From: Flavobacteriaceae bacterium
GTDB lineage: Bacteria > Bacteroidota > Bacteroidia > Flavobacteriales > Flavobacteriaceae
NCBI GenBank assembly: GCA_016744415.1
Contig: JADGEL010000001.1
Span: 620,001 to 684,000, forward strand
DNA: 64,000 nt
Reading direction: 5' to 3'
Program-made: the position numbers and the translations under genes
Shown here: positions 10,779-21,300 of the stretch, piece by piece
How positions within the stretch are numbered: the stretch's first letter is position 1
How the letters are laid out: the number at the start of each line of letters is the position of its first letter
The notes under the pieces: model-generated
Told to the model about the DNA's origin: nothing
Database searches by the model: none
The model's input: the letters and a program-made list of their open reading frames with translations, nothing else

Positions 10779-10824
10779 CCTATACTTTTTTTGTGTAAAA
10801 GAGAATTAGTTATTGTAATAAAAC

Positions 10825-10854
10825 TTTGATTTCTCATAAATTTCATTAGTTTTG
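10825..10854 (+). promoter_or_regulatory. Promoter of the TPR-phosphoesterase operon
   Basis: TTTG (10825-10828), 18 bases, then TAGTTTTG (10847-10854) fit the Bacteroidota promoter. Downstream, TAACCCCTA at 10862-10870 resembles a motif in the leaders of the two giant genes further on. Confidence 0.55.
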
Positions 10855-10882
10855 CCTTCATTAACCCCTAGAAATCATTGAT

Positions 10883-11728
10883 TTGATACGATATTTTAAC
10901 CCCAAATGCGCTACAGTATATGTACTTATATTGTTGTTTAATTCAAATGCTCTCTTCGCCCATGGCGAACTGACAGCACGTATTAATGAAAAAACATCTC
11001 AAATTTCTAAAGATCCTCAAAATTCTAATTTATACTACGCTAGAGGGTTTTTGTACCAACAGCACGAAGAGTACAAAAAAGCATTAAAAGATTATAGTAA
11101 AGCCAAAAAGTTAGGGTATAACAATAAAGTTATTTATTATAGAATTGCAGAAACCCAAAAGGTTATTGGAAATTATAATAAAGCAATGGAAGCTGTAGAT
11201 TCATATTTTGAGATTGACTCTAGCGACATTAAAATCCATAAAATAAAAGCTCAGATATTAGTCAATCAAAAAAAACACAAGGAGGCTTTAAATTCTTATG
11301 ATTTTGTTTTAAAAAATACGATTGATTTAAGACCTGATAATATCATTGAATACTGCAATATCGTGTTAGCAATAAATCCAAATAACTTTTCGGATGCTTT
11401 AAACACTATTGAATTTGGCCTTGAAAAAATTGGTCCTCAAAGCTTTGTTTTACTCGATAAAAAAATAGAGTATTTATCTGCTCTTGGAGAAACTGATAAA
11501 GTCCTAGAGCAGTATAATATTTTTATAGAGAACTCAGAAAGGAAAGAAAATTGGTACTATAAAAAAGCAGTTTTTTTGTCAGAAATTAATAGAAAACAAG
11601 AAGCGAATATTGCTCTACAACAAGCAAAAATGGCAATTCAAATATTAAACCCACGATTTCAACAAACACCAACAATAAAAAAATTAACTACTAAAATTAA
11701 CGAATTAGAAAAATCCTTTAAAAAATGA
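10883..11728 (+). CDS. Secreted TPR-repeat protein
   Basis: The product is 281 residues with an N-terminal hydrophobic segment and likely signal peptide (VLILLFNSNALFAHG, residues 14-28). Tetratricopeptide repeats follow from about residue 38 (NLYYARGFLYQQHEEYKKAL, YYRIAETQKVIGNYNKAMEAV, HKIKAQILVNQKKHKEAL). No catalytic domain is visible. The only in-frame start candidates after the promoter are TTG at 10883 and the rare ATT at 10877, so the start is uncertain. The stop overlaps the ATG of the second phosphoesterase by four bases (ATGA), which implies translational coupling. It may be a periplasmic protein-binding partner of that phosphoesterase; this is inference. Confidence 0.75.
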   Translation: MIRYFNPKCATVYVLILLFNSNALFAHGELTARINEKTSQISKDPQNSNLYYARGFLYQQHEEYKKALKDYSKAKKLGYNNKVIYYRIAETQKVIGNYNKAMEAVDSYFEIDSSDIKIHKIKAQILVNQKKHKEALNSYDFVLKNTIDLRPDNIIEYCNIVLAINPNNFSDALNTIEFGLEKIGPQSFVLLDKKIEYLSALGETDKVLEQYNIFIENSERKENWYYKKAVFLSEINRKQEANIALQQAKMAIQILNPRFQQTPTIKKLTTKINELEKSFKK

Positions 11729-14700
11729 AAAGAATTAAAAAATTACAAGCCTCATTATTAATCTTATTTGTATTAATCGTGACAAACTCTTTTTCACAAA
11801 CAATTGTTAATACAGCAATAAATGTTGGTGAAAATGATGATGCAGAAGAAAGAATAAGTGACGGAGTTATGGATTTAACAAGTTCAGATTTAGAATTTTG
11901 TGTTGATGATGATGGAGATCAATTAGTTGGTATTCGTTTTCAAAATGTAAATGTGCCACAGGGTGCTGCCATCTCTAATGCCTATATTCAATTTCAAGTG
12001 GATGAAAGTATAAATCAAGGTGCAATTACAATTGATATTGAAGGAATAGATGTTGATAATGCTTCGGTATTTACCGGGGCTAATTTTAATATTTCTCAGA
12101 GAGTTGATGGTACAATTTCTTCTGGTACTTCAGCCACTTCAAGTTGGAGTCCTGTAGATTGGGCTTCAGTAGGTGCTCAAGGCACAGACCAACAAACATC
12201 AAGCTTAACAACTATTGTTAAAGAAATTGTCGATAGACCAGGTTGGAGCGCTAATAACGATATGGCATTTGTGTTTTCGCCAAATTCAGGATCTCCTGCA
12301 AGACGTTATGCAGAAGATGGGGATGTTGCCAACGAAGGAGCAATACTCCATATAGAATACTTAACAGGTCCTCCGGAAATAGATATAACCGGGAATAGTG
12401 TCTCAATCACAGATGGAGATACTACACCAGACTTAGCAGACAATACACAATTTGGAACCGTTAGTGTTGGTCAATTTAGAGATCATACGTATACAATTAT
12501 AAATGAAGGAACAGGAGTAATTAACCTTACAGGTTCTGTTTTATCCGGAGATTCAGAATTTACGGCAGTAAACCCTCCAATAGTTCCAGTAGCCCTGTCT
12601 TCTGGAGAATCATTAGATTTTACAATAAGATTTACACCAACTACAACAGCTACATTTAACGGACAAATTTCAATCACAAATGATGATTCAGATGAAAATC
12701 CATATACTTTTGATATACAAGGTACAGGCGTTACTCCAGATGTTGAAATTGACGTGTTAGACACTTATTCGAATGCGATTAATGATGGTGGTGGTAATAG
12801 TCCATCAATTATTAATAGTACAGAATTTGGAGGTACAGATGCAACCAACCCTATAGCTGTTAATTTTAGAATTGAAAATAATGGAACTACTGATTTAACA
12901 ATAGGAACACCATCAAGCTCTAATTCAGACTTTGCAATTACATCAAGTCCTTCAACAACAATTTTAGGAAGCAGTTTTTCTATATTTGAAATTACGTTTA
13001 CGCCATCAAGTGCAGGATTGATCTCATCAACAATTACAATTACGAATGATGATACTGATGAAAATCCATATACTTTTACTGTTCAAGGAACGGGTTATTT
13101 GAGTCAATCATATATTTCTAGTGGTGATAGTTGGAGTTATTACGATAGTAGTCAACAACCACCAGACGATGCGCAGGGAGATACTTGGGTAGAAAATGAT
13201 TTTAATGATGGCGGATGGAGTTCTGATAATGCACCTTTAGGATATGGAGATATGAATGGTGTTGGTTTAAGCAATATAAATGCAAGTACAGAGGTCGCAT
13301 ATTTTAGAAAAACATTTAACGTTATTGACCATTCTCTTTATAACAGTTTAGCATTGGAAGCAGTTAGAGATGATGGCATGGTCGTTTATATTAATGGAAC
13401 AGAAGTATGGAGAGACAATATGGATGCGGGGGCTGTTTCATACAGCACTTTTGCAAATACAGTTGTTGGCGGTACCGGCGAAGGTGCATGGATTACACAA
13501 TCTCTTTCAAACGTATTAGTAACGGGGAGTAATGTGATCGCAGTTGAGGTGCATCAAGAAAATGCAGGAAGTTCAGATATTAGTTTTGATTTTAAATTAG
13601 ATGCTTCTGCAGCACCAGTATCAAATAGTGTTTCTAGAGGGCCATACTTACAATCGGGTACAGATACAAGTGTAATTGTAAGATGGAGAACAGATGTTGC
13701 TACAGACACCAAAGTAAATTATGGATCTTCTTTAGTAAGTTTAAGTTCATCAGTTTCTGACCCTACACTAACAACGGAACACGAAATTCAAATAACAGGA
13801 TTAACCCCAAACACAAAATATTATTACAACTTAGAAAATGCAGGTGGTGTATATCTTACAGAAAATAATAATATGTTTATTTATACTGCACCAACAATTG
13901 GGACAAGACAATTTGTTAGAGCTTGGATTTTAGGAGATGCAGGTACTTCGGGTAATGATACGTATGGTGATGATCAGGAAGAAGTGAGGGATGCTTATTA
14001 CAATTATGTTTCAAATACAGCTCAGTTCCCAAATCAAACAGATATGATGTTGTTTTTAGGAGACAATGCATACAATTCAGGGACAGATACAGAATATCAA
14101 AAAGGACTTTTTAATATTTATGATGATATGTTAAAAAAATCTGTTGCTTGGTCTTGCCTAGGAAATCACGATGCAGGTTCAGCAAATTCACTAAGTCAAT
14201 CAGGAGTTTATTACGATATATTTTCTTTTCCTAAGGCTGCAGAAGCTGGAGGAACAGTATCATCAACAGAGGCATATTATTCTTTTGATTATGCAAATAT
14301 TCATTTTATTGTATTAGAGTCTCAAACAACAGATGGCACTTTTAGAGGGGCTCAAGAAACTTGGGTAACAAATGATATTGCTGCTACTACACAAGATTGG
14401 ATTGTTGCTTTATTTCATCACCCTCCATATACTAAAGGATCACATGATTCTGATACAGAATCGCAGTTGGTGTATATGAGAGAAAACTTTTTACCACTTC
14501 TAGAAGCTGGTGGAGTTGATTTAACTTTAAGTGGGCATTCACATTCATATGAACGCTCAAAATTTATTAATGGTCGTACTGGTAGCACTAATTCTGATGC
14601 ATTAGACTCTGGGCAGCCAGGAGCAGGAATTACTGTTGGTGCAAATGGGAATTTATCTGGTAAAGCAGATACTGCAGATGGTGCTTATGAAAAATCAGCA

Positions 14701-15186
14701 TCTCCAGATGGAGCAGTTTATATCACTACTGGATCAGCAGGTAAAGCAACTACAGGAAGTATTAATCATGCCGCCATGTATTATTCAGTATTAGATATTG
14801 GCTCTACCATTTTAGAAATAGAAGAAGATGGTTTAGGAGGTCAAAATATGAATGTCAAATTTTTAAGTGATGACAATCACGATTACACTTTTGCTATTAA
14901 TGACTATTTTACAATTCACAAGCCATCAACGGCATTAACAGTAGATTCTATCGATGATAATAGTAGAGATGTAAATATTTATCCTGTTCCAACAAATGGT
15001 TTTATAAACATTAAGCTAGCAAATAATGAGCAGTTACAAAACGTAAAGTTTTACAATACTATTGGTGCCTTAGTTAAACAAAGTACCAAAGAACAAATTA
15101 ATGTTAATGGGTTAAAATCAGGGGTATATATGATAGAAATTACGTCTGATAAGAGCACCTATTATAAGTCCATTATTATTGAATAG
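11725..15186 (+). CDS. Secreted purple-acid-phosphatase-like metallophosphoesterase, T9SS cargo (second copy)
   Basis: This 1153-residue paralogue of the protein at 6164 has a signal peptide ending at FSQ (about 25). The Asp-rich N-terminal domain is at about 28-215, and two choice-of-anchor-D domains are at about 218-455. A single jelly-roll module lies at about 460-625 instead of three. The Fn3 domain is at about 632-725 and the phosphoesterase at about 730-1070. Ligands are D738 (GDAG), D780 (GDNAY), N814-H815 (GNHD), H898-H899 and H938/H940 (GHSH), so the active site is intact. The sorting domain (YPVPTNG...SGVYMIEI) ends the chain. It is translationally coupled to the TPR gene before it. 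The catalytic domains of the two copies are nearly identical in protein sequence. Confidence 0.85.
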   Translation: MKRIKKLQASLLILFVLIVTNSFSQTIVNTAINVGENDDAEERISDGVMDLTSSDLEFCVDDDGDQLVGIRFQNVNVPQGAAISNAYIQFQVDESINQGAITIDIEGIDVDNASVFTGANFNISQRVDGTISSGTSATSSWSPVDWASVGAQGTDQQTSSLTTIVKEIVDRPGWSANNDMAFVFSPNSGSPARRYAEDGDVANEGAILHIEYLTGPPEIDITGNSVSITDGDTTPDLADNTQFGTVSVGQFRDHTYTIINEGTGVINLTGSVLSGDSEFTAVNPPIVPVALSSGESLDFTIRFTPTTTATFNGQISITNDDSDENPYTFDIQGTGVTPDVEIDVLDTYSNAINDGGGNSPSIINSTEFGGTDATNPIAVNFRIENNGTTDLTIGTPSSSNSDFAITSSPSTTILGSSFSIFEITFTPSSAGLISSTITITNDDTDENPYTFTVQGTGYLSQSYISSGDSWSYYDSSQQPPDDAQGDTWVENDFNDGGWSSDNAPLGYGDMNGVGLSNINASTEVAYFRKTFNVIDHSLYNSLALEAVRDDGMVVYINGTEVWRDNMDAGAVSYSTFANTVVGGTGEGAWITQSLSNVLVTGSNVIAVEVHQENAGSSDISFDFKLDASAAPVSNSVSRGPYLQSGTDTSVIVRWRTDVATDTKVNYGSSLVSLSSSVSDPTLTTEHEIQITGLTPNTKYYYNLENAGGVYLTENNNMFIYTAPTIGTRQFVRAWILGDAGTSGNDTYGDDQEEVRDAYYNYVSNTAQFPNQTDMMLFLGDNAYNSGTDTEYQKGLFNIYDDMLKKSVAWSCLGNHDAGSANSLSQSGVYYDIFSFPKAAEAGGTVSSTEAYYSFDYANIHFIVLESQTTDGTFRGAQETWVTNDIAATTQDWIVALFHHPPYTKGSHDSDTESQLVYMRENFLPLLEAGGVDLTLSGHSHSYERSKFINGRTGSTNSDALDSGQPGAGITVGANGNLSGKADTADGAYEKSASPDGAVYITTGSAGKATTGSINHAAMYYSVLDIGSTILEIEEDGLGGQNMNVKFLSDDNHDYTFAINDYFTIHKPSTALTVDSIDDNSRDVNIYPVPTNGFINIKLANNEQLQNVKFYNTIGALVKQSTKEQINVNGLKSGVYMIEITSDKSTYYKSIIIE

Positions 15187-15214
15187 AAAAAGAAAATTTA
15201 ACTAGAAAAAGAAC

Positions 15215-15289
15215 AAAGCAAACATACTAAATAGCTGATTTTTAAATATATATTTTGAAATTGTTAATAACTTTTAGTATGTTTGCTTT
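15215..15289. repeat. 17-bp perfect inverted repeat overlapping a promoter
   Basis: The left arm at 15215-15231 (AAAGCAAACATACTAAA) is the exact reverse complement of the right arm at 15273-15289, with a 41-base spacer. The right arm contains the -7 promoter element of the following gene. No T-run follows, so a terminator is unlikely; an operator or a recombination footprint is possible. Confidence 0.85.
15254..15285 (+). promoter_or_regulatory. Promoter of the 2133-residue secreted protein gene
   Basis: TTTG (15254-15257), a 20-base gap, and TATGTTTG (15278-15285) fit the Bacteroidota -33/-7 promoter very well. The predicted transcript start near 15291 leaves a leader of about 18 bases before the ATG at 15309. 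Confidence 0.65.
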
Positions 15290-15308
15290 AATAATAACCC
15301 TAATTGCT

Positions 15309-18300
15309 ATGATACCTACTATCCCCAATAAAAGTATAAAAGTTTTAATATGCTTTATATTTTTAAATTTAGCTTCATTTAATTCATTTTCACAAACAAT
15401 AATAGATATACCTATTACTAGTGCTGCAGCTGATTTTGGTGATGATGCAGAACAGAGGATTAGTGATGGAGTTATGGATATTGGGAGTTCAGATTTAGAG
15501 TTTTGTGAAGATATAGACGATGGCGTTAATGGTAATCAATTGGTTGGAATTAGATTTCAAAATGTTAATGTACCACAAGGGGCAATAATTACCAATGCAT
15601 ATGTTCAATTTGATGTAGATGAATCAACTACCGGTTTAGTAACAATTGACATTGTTGGTATTGATGTTGATAACGCAGCTCAATTTACAACAAGCAATAG
15701 TAATATTTCTGACCGTACAGATGGCACCCTTTCTTCTGCAACAACTGCTACAACCAGTTGGAGTCCTCCAGATTGGAATACTATTGGGGCAAATGGGCTT
15801 GATCAAAGGACATCAGATATTAGTACAATTGTAAAAGAAATAGTAGATAGAGGAGGATGGAGTTCTGGTAATGCAATGGCATTTGTGTTTTCGGCAAATT
15901 CTGGAGCCCCCAATAGACGTACTGCTGAAGACGGAGATAGTGCAGGGCATAAGCTAGAACTTCATATAGAATATACAGTACCCATTGGGCCAGAAATTAA
16001 TCTTCTTGGTAACAGTACAGCTATACAAAGTGGAGATGTAACACCAACTAGCTTAGATGATACCAGGTTTACAAGTACAGGAATAGGGATTCCTATTACT
16101 CATACCTTTACAATTCAAAATATAGGGACTACACTATTAAACTTAACAGGAGGAACTCCTTTAGTTGATATAAGTGGCGATCCTGAATTTACAATTACTG
16201 TACAGCCACCAGCTTCAACGATTGCAGCTTCTGGAAGTACAACATTTACCATACAATACAACCCAACAGATTATAGCACAAAAACAGCGACAATATCAAT
16301 TGATAATGATGATGGTACACCAGCAGAAATGCCATATACATTTACAATTGAAGGCTATATACCAAATGTTGATAATTTTGGTCCAGGGGGAGAATGGAAA
16401 TATTTAGATGATGGTATTGACCAAGGTACCGCTTGGCAAGCTTCAGCTTTTGATGACTCTACATGGGCATCAGGTGATGCTGAATTAGGGTTTGGTGATG
16501 GTGATGAAACAACTACTGTTGCTGATGTAAATCAAATAACAACGTATTTTAGAAAATCCTTTATAGCAACAGCTACAGATGTAACTTTTACTGATTTAGC
16601 TTTAGACCTTACTTATGATGATGGAGCAGTAGTATATTTAAATGGCATTGAAATTTGGCGAGTAAATATGCCTGGAGGAGTAATTGGATATGGGACGTTT
16701 TCTTCTGCAGATAGTGGAGACAATGCTTTTGCAACAACAACAATGACAAACCCACTAGTTTTAGGCACTAATGTAATAGCTGTAGAGATACATCAAAGAA
16801 CTGCAACTAGTTCAGATATAAGTTTTAATTTAGATATTGAATTAGCTAATATTATACTTGCTGCAGATGGCGTATGGAGTTATTATGATCAAGGATCAGA
16901 ACCTGCAGACGTTGGCGCTAATAATTGGAAAGAATTGGCCTATGTAGAATCTTGGCCAACAGGTAATGCGGAATTTGGATATGGAGAAGGGGATGAAACT
17001 ACAATTATTGGATACGGAGGCAATGCTTTGGATAAATACATAACAACCTATTTTAGAAAAACAATAACAGCGAGTGGTACAGATGTTACAAATTCTACAT
17101 TACAAATAAGCGCAGTAAGAGATGATGGTATTGTAATTTATGTAAATGGTGTAGAGGTTTTAAGAAACAACATGCCTACAGGCACAATTGGTTATAGCAC
17201 AACAGCTTTTGGAAACGTATCTGATGTAACTGAAGATTTTGAATCTTTTTGGAATATATATAAAGTGGCAAATACCTTAGTTTCTGGGTCAAATGAAATT
17301 GCAGTAGAGATTCATCAATATAGTAATACAAGTAGTGACCTTAGTTTTAATTTAGCTCTTGAAACGAATAACGATTTTATTATTGTGCCATCTATAAAAC
17401 CAGATAAAGATACCGATGGAGTCGAAGATTATTTAGACGCAGATGATGATAATGATGGAATACCAGATGTTGTAGAGGGTTGCTATACCTCATTACCAGA
17501 AACGTTAGAAACAGATGGTGATGGAGAAACAACGCTAACGAGTTTTCCAATTACAACTCCATTAAATGATGGAAATAGCATTACTTATAGCGTAAACAAC
17601 TTTTCAAACTTTGGGTATATCCATTCTTATGATGCCGGTGAACACGGTTATGGATTACGTTTAGGAGGGCCAACTACAGATGGTCAGTTAACCTTAGATT
17701 TTGCAACACCAGTTTCAAATCTATTTTTTAAATTGATTGATTTTGACGAAAGTGAGGAAATCAAAATTGATGTTTATGACGAATTTGGAGTTATTGTAGA
17801 TTTAAGTACTGAAGAAGGTATTTATCATTTGGGGAGCTATATAGATTTTATAGGAAGTAATACCATAGAAGATAAATATGATGCAGCAGCACCAAACAAT
17901 AATCGTCCTGAAAATAGAGCTGATGACATTTATGGTGCTGCCTATTTTTATTTTCCTAGTATTAATGTAAGCAAAGTTGTTTATACAGTAAATTATACTG
18001 GAGGAGGCACTATTAGAGTAGTGGGTGTCCAATATTGCAGTAAAGACACGGATAGTGATGGTATTGATGACTTTTACGATTCAGATAGCGATAATGATGG
18101 TATTCCTGATATTGTAGAAGCAGGAGGTACAGATACTGACGGTGATGGTGAAGTTGATACTTTTGTTGATATTGATGGTGATGGTGTTTCTAGTATTTAT
18201 GATACAGATGATAGCACTTACTTTATTGAAGAAACAGGAAAACTAACCAATTTTGATTTTGATGGAGATGGTATTAACAACCAAGTTGATTTAGATAGTG

Positions 18301-21300
18301 ATAATGATGGTATTCTAGATATTATAGAAATTAGCCTTCCTGATATTAATGGAGATGGTCAAATTGATGGTTTTACAGATGTCAATAATGATGGTTATCA
18401 CGATAGTTTTGATGGAGCTGGGAGTAAATTGATAACTGGAGCTGATACAGATGCCGATGGGCTTCCAAACTCATATCCAAATGCAAATAAAGATCTAACA
18501 GGAGCCCCTAATTTTAAAGATATAGATTCAGATGATGACGGAATCACAGATCATACAGAGGCACAAAATACAACAGCAACTTTTGTTAGTTTTAGTGGTG
18601 TTGATACAGATGATGATGGTATTTTAGACGTCTTTGACAATTTTGTTGGTTTTGCAGGGAATGGATTAACTCCTGAAGATTCAGATTCAGATGGAACACC
18701 AGATTATTTAGACGACGATTCTGATAATGATGCGGAAGATGATATTTTAGAAGGACATGATTCTAATGGAGACGGTGTTATTAATGTGAGTGATTTAGGC
18801 GCATGTTTATCTTCAATAACATCAAATAACGGAGACATAGTAGGAACAGATACAGATGGAGATGGTTTAGATGATGGTTTTGACAATGACAATATTTCCT
18901 ACGACCCTTCTAATGGAGGAGTTGCCCCAACTGATCACCCTAATATTGATGACATAGCTACTGATGAAAGAGATTGGAGAGAACCAAGCACAGAATATAA
19001 TTTAATAGATTTTGATGGTGTAAATGACTATATAGATTTTGCAGATAGCCATAATATGACCTCTTCATTTACCTTTCAAACTTGGGTAAAGCAAGACGCA
19101 ACCTCAACAGGAAATGGAATGCTAGTCTCTAAAACAGATTGTAATAAAGGCATGAATTTAGGATATAGATTTAGTTTAATAAGTCATTTTCCAAATATTA
19201 AATGGTATGATAATACTGGCACATTAATACTAGATTTAACCTCAGGACATGCTATAGGAACTGATAGATGGTATCACCTTTCTATAACCTATGATGAGCC
19301 TTCTACAACAGCTAAAATTTATATAGATGGTGTTCAAGTAGCCATAGATAATACTGTAACTGAAGCACCGAGCACTACTAATGAGTCGTTCTTAATTGGA
19401 GCTAAGTTTGATGATGCAGATTTAACAAATAAATTATCCAATCAATATAAAGGATGGATGGATGAGGTTAGAATATGGAGTGTAGCCTTAACCGAAAATC
19501 AAATAAGAGAAACAGTATATCAAGAAATTGAAATTAGTGGACCTGGAATAAAAGGTAAAATTGTGCCAACCGATATTCTAGGATTAAATTGGACAAATGA
19601 CCTTAAGGGGTATTATACGTTCAATAATATAGCTTCTGGAGATTTAATAGATGATTCTAGCAATGCAAAAAATGGAAGAATTAGAAATATTACAACCACT
19701 GAATCGCAAACAGCTCCAATACCCTACACTACAATTAGAGATGGTAACTGGACAGACAATACGGCAACAACACCATGGACATATGGCGATTCCGTATGGG
19801 ATATTCCAAATAGTTTAGGAATTGATGGCAGTACTAAAGTAGATTGGCCCATTGTAGTAATTAATAAAAACATTGTAGATGTTGATGTAAGTGTAAACAC
19901 TCTGGCATTAATTTCTTATTCAGATGCATTAGTATCAGCCGAAGAGATTACAGATTCACAATTAATTATTGGTACAGCTGGAGGATCACATGAATTAAAT
20001 GTCTCAAAATATTTAAAGCTGGATGGTAAAATTGATTTAGAAAACGAATCACAACTAATTCAGAGCAATGGAAGTCAATTGGATGTTAGTAGTAAAGGAT
20101 ATGTAGAAAGAGATCAACAAGGAACCGAAAATGCTTATACTTACAATTATTGGTCATCACCAGTAAGTTTAAGAAATATTAGCTCAAACAATGCTGCATT
20201 TACTGTGGCAGATGTTTTACGTGGAGGTACAAATCCAACAACACCTAAAACTATTCTTTTTAACGACTCATATTCTTATGCTGATGGAGCATTATCAGAC
20301 CCACTTAAAATTTCTACTTATTGGATTTGGAAGTTTGTAAACCTATCAAATGAATATGCCAATTGGCAACATGTGAGGGAAGATGGTATACTGAATGTAA
20401 CTGAAGGATATACTATGAAAGGAACCTCTGGCGCTAGTGCCATTACCGATGAACAAAACTATGTGTATAGAGGCAAACCAAATAACGGAGACTTAACGCA
20501 CACAACTTTTCCTGGATTCTTTGATACTGACGGAAATCCATTTGTATCCTTGACTGGGAATCCATATTCTTCAGCTTTAGATGCAGATGCATTTATTGAT
20601 GACAATATTGATGCTGGAGGTACGGATGCAATCACAGGGACCTTATATTTTTGGGAACATTGGAGTAATAATACCCACTATTTGTCATCATATCAAGGGG
20701 GGTACGCTCTTTATACAAAAATGGGGGGCACTGTCGCAACATCACACCCAAATATTGATCAGGGAGGCTCAGGAAATAAAACTGCTCCAGGGCAGTATAT
20801 TCCAGTAGCACAAGGATTTTTTGTAACGCAAGAACATGATTTAGATGGTAGTAGTAATCCAATAAACCCATCGTCAGGAAGCGTAGTATTTAAAAACAGC
20901 CAACGTGTTTTTGAGATTGAAAACGGAAATTCAGAATCAATATTTACAAGATTAGAGGCATCAAAAGGCAATTTGGATACTCCGCCAAAGTCAGACCCTT
21001 TTGAACCTACAGATATTAAGAAAAGAATTTGGTTAGGATTTGAATCACCAACAGGATTCCATAGACAAATATTAGCTGGATTTATAACAGGAGCATCTGA
21101 CGCTATTGATAGAGGGTATGATGGGAGAATGATAGACTTATTGCCAAATGATGCTTATTTTATACAAGAACACCAACCATTTAGTATTGTTGCTTTTGAA
21201 AAGTTTGATGTAGAACGAGAGATTCCAATTTCAGTAATAATAGATGAAGAAAATGATGGTGGCACACAAAAAATCATGATAGACGATATAGACAATATAG

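Noticed and set aside
17400-18970. Regular GATGGTGATGG-type DNA repeats that could look like a repeat array
   Set aside because: They are in frame and encode thrombospondin type 3 calcium-binding repeats; spacers are not unique and there are no cas genes, so this is not a CRISPR array.
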